Below are positions 57,502 to 64,000 of a stretch of DNA of 64,000 nucleotides, piece after piece (the stretch's first letter is position 1; every line of letters begins with the position of its first letter). A model generated the notes under the pieces. That model was given only the letters and a program-made list of their open reading frames with translations. It was not told the origin of the DNA and did no database searches. Source of the stretch: Clostridia bacterium (lineage in GTDB: Bacteria; Bacillota; Clostridia; Christensenellales; Borkfalkiaceae); assembly GCA_017445995.1 (NCBI GenBank), contig JAFSRT010000019.1, positions 98,066-162,065 on the forward strand. Direction: 5' to 3'. A program made the position numbers and the translations under genes.

Positions 57502-58359
57502 TTACAAAACTTCGCTTTCAAAAGGTATAGACGGTTGTGCACCTTTTCTCGTACAGGCAATAGTCGCCGCTTTACTTCCGAATTGTCCCGCCTTATCAAT
57601 ATCGTCACCTTTCGACAACCTACTTACAAGCCCGCCGCAAAGAGTATCTCCCGCTGCAGTCGTATCGACCGCTTTTATCTTTTGACACGGATACGTCCTT
57701 TCGCCGTCTTTATCTATTATCTTAAAGCCTTTACTTCCAAGCGTTATCAAAAGCGTTCCGATTTTCTCTTTTAACTCTTTCTCTCCGCCCAATAATTCCG
57801 TTTCCGTTTCGTTCGGCGTTATTACGTCGCAATACATAAGGTACGGCATAATCTCTTTATTAGCAGGTGCAGGATTTAATATCGTAAAAAGCCCTTTTTC
57901 TTTGGCTTTTTTTAGCCCGTATCCTATTATCTGTATCGGGTTTTCTAACTGCGTTAAATATATGTCGCCTTGTTCTGCATTTTCTAACGTTGCATCTATA
58001 TCATTTTCGGTTAAACACCCGTTTGCACCTTTATCTAAAATTATTCGGTTATTTCCGTCTTCTATTATTATAATAGCCGTTCCGCTTGAAACGCCTTTCA
58101 CAGTTTTAACGTGGCTTGTATCGATTCCGTCTTTCTTAAAAGACTCAATCGCATCTTTTCCGAAATAATCGTCTCCTACGCAACCGCACATTATAACCTT
58201 ACCGCCGAGTCTTGCCGCAGCAACAGCCTGATTTGCACCTTTCCCGCCGTGTGCTATAAAAAAATTACTGCCCGTTATTGTTTCGCCTATCTGTGGCATT
58301 TTCGAAGTAGAAATTACTAAATCGGTATTTATACTGCCGACTACAAATATCTTTTTCAT
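57502..58359 (-). CDS. rbsK: Ribokinase
   Basis: A 285-residue PfkB-family kinase phosphorylating D-ribose to ribose 5-phosphate. N-terminal GSINTDLV, GGKGANQAVAAARLG and the C-terminal DTTAAGDTLCGG with catalytic Asp are the ribokinase signatures, closer to RbsK than the second PfkB gene at 61604. Last gene of the leftward sugar operon. A nucleoside hydrolase at 43437 could supply ribose. Confidence 0.9.
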   Translation of the reverse strand: MKKIFVVGSINTDLVISTSKMPQIGETITGSNFFIAHGGKGANQAVAAARLGGKVIMCGCVGDDYFGKDAIESFKKDGIDTSHVKTVKGVSSGTAIIIIEDGNNRIILDKGANGCLTENDIDATLENAEQGDIYLTQLENPIQIIGYGLKKAKEKGLFTILNPAPANKEIMPYLMYCDVITPNETETELLGGEKELKEKIGTLLITLGSKGFKIIDKDGERTYPCQKIKAVDTTAAGDTLCGGLVSRLSKGDDIDKAGQFGSKAATIACTRKGAQPSIPFESEVL

Positions 58360-58398
58360 CTTATACTTCCCGTTTTTAAATATTACAATCCAAGGCGT

Positions 58399-59805
58399 TT
58401 ATAATACGTCGATTTCGTATTCCAAATAGTTATCGAAAGCGTCTTTAACGCTATCAGCCCATTCGCCAGACGCTATTGCAACGTGATGACGGAAACCGTT
58501 TTTAGACATATAATTCAGTAATTCGTCGGAAGTATAACCGTCGCTTTCGTAAACTGTTCCGCAACCGAAAAAGCCTGCGTCTAATTTATCGTCGGTAAGT
58601 TTGCCTTCGGAAACGAAGGAACATAATTTTCCGTCTTCCGTTCTCATACTGCCTATCGTAACTTTTTGAGATTTAACTTTTCCTACGCGAAGACCTACGC
58701 CCGTATTATCGCCGTAACTCTTTTTGAACATTAAGTGTTCTTCGATATGACAAGGTCCTTCCATCATATTAAGCGGTGCCGGACCGCAATGGAAAAGAAC
58801 CGTTTTAGTACCGCTTTCGCCGTAATTGTTATTGACGTCGAACAACATTACGCCGTTATTTGACGCAAGCGTCAACGCCCTCATCATTACCGTATTGTTA
58901 ATATCGAGTTCACAGGACGCACATACGCCTTTTCCGTTTAAATCACCCATAACTACGCACGGTGCGATACCGTATTTAAGTTGAAGTTCGTTCCAACATC
59001 TTATCGCCAACGCGTCTAACGCATAATCTTTTATAAGTTTATCCATCGCTATGTAAAACCTTGCGAGATTTTCTACCTTTATTTCGGGGAAATTACCGAA
59101 GTCGGCAAGTTTTCTTACTTCTTCCTTTTTAGCGGTAAGTTCGTTTTTGTCAACGTTATCCATAATCGAAAAGACCATAGACATATCAATGGTTTCAATG
59201 TTGATTTTTTTCTTCTGCATAGCGATTTCGTCCACACGGACAGTCTTAAACGCCGTTGTTCTTGCACCGATAGCACCGATAGAAAATGCGGACATACCTT
59301 TAACAACTCTGCAAGTACCTGCAAAGATTCTTAAATCTTCCGCAAAATCAGAACTTAACGGATTAACGGCAAATTTTTTCGTCAGAGAATACTTTATTCC
59401 CGCCTGTCTTAAAACGTTGCACATAGCGATTTTTCCGCAAACTGCGTCCCTTCTTCTTGCAAAATCCATTTTACCTAATTCGTCGGGGTAAGCCTGAATT
59501 AAAATAGGAACGTTAGCGTCCTTTAACGCATAATACGCACCGTTTTCGTCGCCAAAATTAGGCAAACAAACGATAATTCCGTCATATTTGCCCTTATTCT
59601 CATCTAAAAAAGCCGCATATTGCTGACCTTCCGCTATCGTTTCCACCGCACCGTACCTTGTTTTGCTTTCATCCATTTCAATATAGTCGTAACCGCATTT
59701 CGTTACGGCTTCTTTAAGCGATTTTCTTGCATCTGCAATTACTTCACCGGGAAAAAATCCACGGTTTCCGTAATATAACGCAAACGTGATTTGATTAGGT
59801 TTCAT
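58399..59805 (-). CDS. L-fucose/L-arabinose isomerase-family protein
   Basis: A 468-residue aldose-ketose isomerase-like protein. The C-terminal pattern AIRCWNELQLKYG, CVVMGDLNGKGVCASCELD and LFHCGPAP matches the FucI/AraA superfamily, with Glu, Asp and His metal ligands available. It is the atypical group often annotated as L-fucose isomerase-like. The substrate is not evident. The neighbouring kinase and aldolase suggest it opens a pathway of isomerisation, phosphorylation and cleavage. It is the only isomerase in the window and could conceivably serve arabinose too. Confidence 0.8.
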   Translation of the reverse strand: MKPNQITFALYYGNRGFFPGEVIADARKSLKEAVTKCGYDYIEMDESKTRYGAVETIAEGQQYAAFLDENKGKYDGIIVCLPNFGDENGAYYALKDANVPILIQAYPDELGKMDFARRRDAVCGKIAMCNVLRQAGIKYSLTKKFAVNPLSSDFAEDLRIFAGTCRVVKGMSAFSIGAIGARTTAFKTVRVDEIAMQKKKINIETIDMSMVFSIMDNVDKNELTAKKEEVRKLADFGNFPEIKVENLARFYIAMDKLIKDYALDALAIRCWNELQLKYGIAPCVVMGDLNGKGVCASCELDINNTVMMRALTLASNNGVMLFDVNNNYGESGTKTVLFHCGPAPLNMMEGPCHIEEHLMFKKSYGDNTGVGLRVGKVKSQKVTIGSMRTEDGKLCSFVSEGKLTDDKLDAGFFGCGTVYESDGYTSDELLNYMSKNGFRHHVAIASGEWADSVKDAFDNYLEYEIDVL

Positions 59806-59841
59806 AAAACTTTTTCTCCTTCTGTTTTTTATTTATAATTG

Positions 59842-60744
59842 TTAATTAAACTCTATCTCTATTTTATTAGTGATTTTTTCGCCTTTTTTAATCGTTTTAT
59901 ATTCAAAATTATCGTCTAAAAAGGTGGTCGTCGGTTCAATGCCTAACGCATAATCGTTTGTTGCGTTGCTTTGCCATAAAACCATTTTAGGAAGCGTATC
60001 GTCCGAATATGATAACTTGACACGTTCTTTTGTTTTTATATTGGAAATATTTATAACAGGCGTTGCGTTTTCAATAAAATAGCAACGTTCTTCCTGATTA
60101 TCAACGGGCAAAAAGAATTTATGAATATCTTTAACGTGTTCCTTTGCTAATTCCGTTCTCGGTAAAACCGTTTTTCCGTCGAAAGAAACGATTACGTTTT
60201 CATCAAGAAAAGGATACCCGAAATTACAATGATACAACGTACAGTAATCTTCGTCCGACGTGCCGTTATTGATAATCGTATCCTGAACGACGATACGATT
60301 ACTCAATATATCGGTTAAATATTTTCTTATCACTTTAAGATTTTTACCGAACAGTTGAGTATCTTCGATTTCACCTATAACTTCGATTTTGTCTTCATTT
60401 ATAACACAGGAAATAACTTTTGCGGGAATATTATGAAAACTTCCGTGTAATTCATAACCTTCTCTAATACCAGCACTGTCAAGCCCAACCGTATATAAAA
60501 ACCCGCCTTCAAATCTTTTTAAGAAATGATTGTTTCCGCCTGAAAAACCGTTCTTTGAAATAAAAGCAAAATTTTTCCCGTTATACCATAACTGCATTAT
60601 ATCTAACGCCTTGCTTTCGTTAAGCGTCAATCTTATTTTCCCGTTATCTATTTCAACGACCTTAATTCCGTTTTCTTTTCCGTCGGTTAAGACGTATCTT
60701 TTAATATACGCTAACTGCGAAAGATTGCTTATTTTTTTATCCAT
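59842..60744 (-). CDS. DUF4432 aldose-1-epimerase-like protein
   Basis: A 300-residue cytoplasmic beta-supersandwich protein of the galactose-mutarotase fold (DUF4432). Patterns ALDIMQLWYNGKNFAF, GYELHGSFHNIPA and YHCNFGYPFLDE are typical, the His residues being candidate catalytic groups. ATG 60744 is one base after the aldolase stop codon; a longer start would overlap the aldolase by 14 bases. Probably interconverts anomers or epimers of the sugar handled by this operon. Confidence 0.83.
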   Translation of the reverse strand: MDKKISNLSQLAYIKRYVLTDGKENGIKVVEIDNGKIRLTLNESKALDIMQLWYNGKNFAFISKNGFSGGNNHFLKRFEGGFLYTVGLDSAGIREGYELHGSFHNIPAKVISCVINEDKIEVIGEIEDTQLFGKNLKVIRKYLTDILSNRIVVQDTIINNGTSDEDYCTLYHCNFGYPFLDENVIVSFDGKTVLPRTELAKEHVKDIHKFFLPVDNQEERCYFIENATPVINISNIKTKERVKLSYSDDTLPKMVLWQSNATNDYALGIEPTTTFLDDNFEYKTIKKGEKITNKIEIEFN

Positions 60745-60745
60745 A

Positions 60746-61594
60746 TTATACGTTCGCAAATATTTTCATTACGCGTTTAACGTCTTCTTTCATCACTTCC
60801 GTGGCATAAGTCGCAACGTCGTGATATAAAAGTCCTTGCGGTTTCTTATTTACTATGTCGTAAACCGACTTACCACCTGCCAACGCTTCATACGTATAAT
60901 AATTGATTTTTCTTATACCCGAACTAATGGCTTTTTTATAATCGTCCTCCGTTAAGCCCGATCCTCCGTGCATTACGAGTGGTAAATCGCCCGTCGATAA
61001 ACGAATCTGTTTTATAACGTCAAAAGAAAGTTTAGGCGTGGTTTTATATATACCGTGAACCGTTCCGAAAGATATTGCAAGTGCATCGACGTCCGTTAAT
61101 TCAGCAAATTGTGCCGCCTCGTCAGGCTTTGTGTAAAAATCTTCGGGGATGTATTCTTTCATTTCTCCTTTTAAGTTATGCGGCATACTGCCTATTTCCG
61201 CTTCAACGGTAACGTTAAGGCTATGTGCCATTGACGTTATCAATTTCGTCGTCGCAACGTTATCGTCGAAAGACATTGCCGACCCATCGAACATAACTGA
61301 CGTAAACCCGAGTCTTAACGCCTTCGCGATAATATTTACGTCAGGACCGTGGTCGAGATGTACGCAAACGGGAACTTTTGATTTCTTTGCCAAATCGATC
61401 ATAATCGGTCCGGCAATATCCAAAGCAATATATTCTTCGTGTGCGGGTGCGTGCTGTAAAATAAACGGCAAGTTCAATTCTTCCGCCGCCTTTATCGCCG
61501 CCAAAGCCGATTCTAAAGACGCACAGTTAAATCCGCCTACGGCATAACCTTTCTTTACTGCTTCATCAAGCATTTCTTTCATATTAACTAACAT
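60746..61594 (-). CDS. Class II fructose/tagatose-bisphosphate aldolase family protein
   Basis: A 282-residue zinc-dependent aldolase. HLDHG (zinc His and catalytic Asp), EAEIGSM, SFGTVHG, HGGSGLT and GIRKINYYT are the FbaA/GatY/KbaY signatures. It splits a ketose bisphosphate (or related 1-phosphate) to dihydroxyacetone phosphate plus an aldehyde. Its location beside a PfkB kinase and isomerase points to a dedicated sugar pathway rather than glycolysis. Confidence 0.9.
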   Translation of the reverse strand: MLVNMKEMLDEAVKKGYAVGGFNCASLESALAAIKAAEELNLPFILQHAPAHEEYIALDIAGPIMIDLAKKSKVPVCVHLDHGPDVNIIAKALRLGFTSVMFDGSAMSFDDNVATTKLITSMAHSLNVTVEAEIGSMPHNLKGEMKEYIPEDFYTKPDEAAQFAELTDVDALAISFGTVHGIYKTTPKLSFDVIKQIRLSTGDLPLVMHGGSGLTEDDYKKAISSGIRKINYYTYEALAGGKSVYDIVNKKPQGLLYHDVATYATEVMKEDVKRVMKIFANV

Positions 61595-61603
61595 TTTTTT
61601 CTC

Positions 61604-62566
61604 CTATTTTCTTCTTGTAAAATTTTTACAGAATTCTTTTATCTCTTTTTCGCTTTTCATACCGCTTACGGCATCGGCAGAACCTAATGAAACCAACGCC
61701 GCCGCAGACCCGAATTCTAATATTTCAATCTCATGCCAACCTTTATAAATACCTATCAAAGCACCCGAACAAAATGCGTCCCCCGCACCGTTTGAACCTT
61801 TTATGTATTCTTTCGGGCAAATATATGACGGTACTTCAAAAAATCCGTTGTCCGATAAACAATAACCACTTTCGGGCATATGTATTATCACTCTTTCTTT
61901 TACCCCATATTCTTTAAGTTTTGTACAAATTGCACGGATATTTTCGGGCTTCGGATCAATACCCGCAAGTTGTCCGCCTTCTTTTTCGTTAATAATCAAA
62001 TTATCTACGTGTTTAAGACACGGAACAACTAATTTATACCTGTCGGATTTTTCGCTTACTAAATCAATAGAAGTTTTAATTCCGCGTCGTTGCAATTCTT
62101 TGAGTATTTTTTCGCCGTCGCCGTTATCTATTTTATCAAGCAATAAAAAATACCCGATATGTGCCATATCGACGTTTAGTTTCTCAAAATCTATATCGTC
62201 GTAACCAAAGGTAGCACTTGCACCCATATAGGAAAAGAAAGTTCTTTCTCCGCCGCGGATATACATAACGTCCGTAAACGCCGTATTCTCGTCTTTTGAA
62301 ACGACGATATGCGAAGTATCAACGCCCTTTTTACGTAATTGTTCCACGAGATATTGTCCGTTTGCGTCTTCACCTATTTTACCGACTGCATAAATATCTA
62401 TGTCTTTACATATCGTTTTAAGGTCTATTGAATCGTTGGCCACGCATCCGCCGACAGCCCCGCCGATAGATTTGATTTGCGACAGTTCGCCTACGTTAGG
62501 ATACGCTTCAATTTCCTTAATATTATCAACAATAGAACTCCCGATAACCGCAATACCTTTATTCAT
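61604..62566 (-). CDS. PfkB-family carbohydrate kinase
   Basis: A 320-residue sugar kinase. GGAVGGCVAND near the N-terminus and KGSNGAGDAFCSGA near the C-terminus (catalytic Asp, anion hole) define the family. It is not a canonical ribokinase, fructokinase or 1-phosphofructokinase by motif. With the aldolase directly downstream (nine bases away), it probably makes the phosphorylated ketose that the aldolase cleaves. Confidence 0.88.
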   Translation of the reverse strand: MNKGIAVIGSSIVDNIKEIEAYPNVGELSQIKSIGGAVGGCVANDSIDLKTICKDIDIYAVGKIGEDANGQYLVEQLRKKGVDTSHIVVSKDENTAFTDVMYIRGGERTFFSYMGASATFGYDDIDFEKLNVDMAHIGYFLLLDKIDNGDGEKILKELQRRGIKTSIDLVSEKSDRYKLVVPCLKHVDNLIINEKEGGQLAGIDPKPENIRAICTKLKEYGVKERVIIHMPESGYCLSDNGFFEVPSYICPKEYIKGSNGAGDAFCSGALIGIYKGWHEIEILEFGSAAALVSLGSADAVSGMKSEKEIKEFCKNFTRRK

Positions 62567-62588
62567 TTTTAACTCCTACCCGTTAAGT

Positions 62589-63347
62589 TTATAAAGCATT
62601 TAATCCATATAATCTAATTCGTGTTTTTTCGCTTGAAATGACGCCTTTAACTGCTTTAATTATTATCTGTCTGTCGTTGTCGGAAACCTTTTCGTCAAAA
62701 TCATTAAAACCGTTTCCCGTTATATCGTTGCCTGTAAAAGTCTTATACCATACGAGACCGAGAAGATACCTTCCCGCGCCGAACCCCGCGTGAAAACCGT
62801 CTCTATATACGTTTATTCCGCAGTTTAACGCTTTTAACATAGTCTCTCCGCTATAAATGATACCGTCGGCGTCGATGGTTTTTGCCGCCAAATCATAAGA
62901 CCGTCTTACGTCTGCAAACATTGCGTCGGCAGACGGATAGAATACCGATTTTAATCTGTCGGACCCGTTATCGTACGCCCACGTCTGATGAACGAATATT
63001 TTCGCATCGGGGCAGTTCTCCCGTACGTATTTTGCAAGTTCGACGATATATGGAAAATAAGTGTCGATATCAGCACTTAAATGGCTTGCCTGTTGCAAAG
63101 TAACGACGTCCCATTTCTCTTCCTTTAACGCCCTGCTTATCGAAACTTTTCCACTCGATTCCCCGCCGTTCTTTTCATAATCGTAAACGACGAGATTTTT
63201 TATTAAATTATTATAATGCGTTTCCAAACTGCAACCGCCTATGAAAAGATTTACGGTTTCTACGTTTTCGCCTTCGCGTTTAGCGATTTCGTGAAGATAT
63301 CTGTGTGCGTCGTGCGAAAAACTATTGCCTATGGATAAAATTTTCAT
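62589..63347 (-). CDS. DUF4886 SGNH-hydrolase-like protein
   Basis: A 252-residue protein starting with the SGNH block I signature ILSIGNSFSHDAH, then TLQQASH and a late YRDGFHAGFGAG with the candidate catalytic Asp/His pair. ATG at 63345-63347 follows GGGAG by 7 nt; a longer frame upstream is rejected. No signal peptide. DUF4886 proteins accompany glycan-use genes and may be carbohydrate esterases. It overlaps the upstream gene by four bases. Confidence 0.83.
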   Translation of the reverse strand: MKILSIGNSFSHDAHRYLHEIAKREGENVETVNLFIGGCSLETHYNNLIKNLVVYDYEKNGGESSGKVSISRALKEEKWDVVTLQQASHLSADIDTYFPYIVELAKYVRENCPDAKIFVHQTWAYDNGSDRLKSVFYPSADAMFADVRRSYDLAAKTIDADGIIYSGETMLKALNCGINVYRDGFHAGFGAGRYLLGLVWYKTFTGNDITGNGFNDFDEKVSDNDRQIIIKAVKGVISSEKTRIRLYGLNAL

Positions 63348-63679
63348 CTCGATTCTCCCAAAAACGTGTCGTTCAGTCTTATAAAGACGTATCTCGACAA
63401 TCCGCAATCGACCCTATTCGGAAAACGATTTGCTATACGGAATACTACGTCGTCGGATTTCGTTGCAAAACCGCCGCCGGTTATAAGATTGGGATTATAA
63501 TTCGAATAACTGTTCCCTTTATTTAATATATCTCCTGTAAAATTTTTCCTGAATTTTAACGGGTAATAAACGGTTGCATTTTTTAATAGTTGCTTAAAAT
63601 ACTTATAGTCGTTTATTTCTACGCTACGGCATATTTCATAAATCGTCATATCCAAAACGGATAAAAGATTTTTTGTCAT
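63344..63679 (-). CDS. Hypothetical protein, first gene of the sugar operon
   Basis: A 111-residue protein I do not recognise. The first ~35 residues are helical (LLSVLDMTIYEICRSVEINDYKYFKQLL) and the rest is predicted beta-strand with Tyr/Asn/Phe/Arg-rich segments (YSNYNPNLITGGGF, RYVFIRLNDTFLGESR). No signal peptide or membrane segment. Its ATGA overlap with DUF4886 shows translational coupling. It may be the remnant of a larger enzyme. No strong ribosome binding site is visible; a palindrome covers the region just before the start. Confidence 0.55.
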   Translation of the reverse strand: MTKNLLSVLDMTIYEICRSVEINDYKYFKQLLKNATVYYPLKFRKNFTGDILNKGNSYSNYNPNLITGGGFATKSDDVVFRIANRFPNRVDCGLSRYVFIRLNDTFLGESR

Positions 63680-63684
63680 TTTAA

Positions 63685-63699
63685 TTCGTTTAAAACGAA
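63685..63699. promoter_or_regulatory. 15-bp palindrome TTCGTTT-A-AAACGAA before the sugar operon
   Basis: A perfect 7-1-7 inverted repeat 6 bp upstream of the first start codon. Its size suits a LacI- or GntR-type operator. No such regulator is encoded in the window. Confidence 0.5.
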
Positions 63700-63973
63700 A
63701 AAATTACCTACAAAATATTTAAAATCAACACTGCAAATTTTACAAAAAAAACCACACTAACCAATGTAAAATATTATATTCCTTATGTTTTTATTGTCAA
63801 TATCAACTTAATAATTATTATTAAATTTGGAAAATATTATAGTTTTTTAATACTATTTTATATGTTTTATCGTAAATCTTTACTAATGTAACTAAAAAAA
63901 CTTACTCTTTTTGCATAAAAAAATATAAAATTTTTTTCGATTGGAACTCTAACGTATGCTTGTCTTGAAAACG
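63700..63973. other. Gene-free AT-rich stretch
   Basis: Nothing coding is visible. It contains several A- and T-runs and presumably the promoter of the leftward sugar operon, which I could not place with confidence. Confidence 0.5.
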
Positions 63974-63996
63974 TCGGCGGGGCTTTGCCCCGCCGA
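63974..63996. repeat. GC-rich hairpin at the window edge
   Basis: A perfect 10-bp stem TCGGCGGGGC / GCCCCGCCGA with a TTT loop, in contrast to its AT-rich surroundings and without a T-run. It may be a terminator of a gene beyond the window or one unit of another mini-hairpin group. Confidence 0.55.
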
Positions 63997-64000
63997 GACA

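Overview
The window looks like a chromosomal segment of a low- to mid-GC Gram-positive bacterium of the Clostridia. Evidence is the set of Bacillota-type housekeeping neighbourhoods (mrnC-rlmB-sigH, dnaX-ebfC-recR, gyrB-gyrA, a CwlD-type amidase), strong Shine-Dalgarno sites, many lipoprotein signal peptides, PadR/DUF1700/DUF4097 and WYL regulators, and extensive plant-polysaccharide uptake and degradation genes. A gut or other plant-fibre habitat is inferred. I cannot name the genus. I saw no phage, transposase or CRISPR array.

Layout. 1-1216: 5' end of a Ppx/GppA phosphatase and a TauE/SafE-like exporter split into two half-size genes. 1399-4422: a large exported protein with a lipobox and a C-terminal membrane anchor. 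4528-4702: an unusual array of small hairpins separated by GTTATAT/ATATAAC heptamers. 4770-7081: murG, a small convergent gene and a WYL regulator with a palindromic operator. 7149-16857: a leftward housekeeping block (gyrB, gyrA, amidase, mrnC, rlmB, sigH-like, dnaX, ebfC, recR) with four identical DnaA-box-like nonamers between gyrA and the amidase. 17067-20362: a 49-residue Cys-rich protein, tRNA-Pro(CGG), a PadR/DUF1700/DUF4097 operon, and tRNA-Ala(CGC) next to a duplicated tRNA 3'-end module.

20878-39524 is one apparent leftward operon for arabinan use. It starts from a consensus promoter (39668-39696) and ends at a terminator (20811-20851). It encodes two lectin-like lipoproteins, a 50-residue peptide, a 1392-residue Ig/lectin-like surface protein, a CBM9-like lipoprotein, an ABC importer without its ATPase, GH51 and two GH43 enzymes, an FGGY kinase and AraD. 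A divergent ArsR-type regulator (39870-40775) probably controls it through repeated TTATTTAAC sites. 41078-42672 hold an esterase and a CPBP protease.

42782-56362 (leftward) hold a second glycan locus: surface proteins with five copies of an unrecognised ~210-residue repeat, an ABC importer, a clan GH-A hydrolase, GH2 beta-galactosidase, a nucleoside hydrolase and an InlB-repeat lipoprotein. A divergent PocR/AraC regulator sits at 56527, and a conserved 25-bp motif lies upstream of both surface-protein genes. 57502-63679 is a sugar-catabolic operon (ribokinase, FucI/AraA-like isomerase, DUF4432 epimerase-like protein, class II aldolase, PfkB kinase, DUF4886 protein, unknown) whose substrate is not apparent.

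Most interesting signals: the hairpin array; the repeated pairing of a tiny W/D-rich peptide with a surface protein carrying an NGAxxR-type domain; the DnaA-box cluster; the duplicated tRNA-end module; and Phe at the GyrA Ser83 position.
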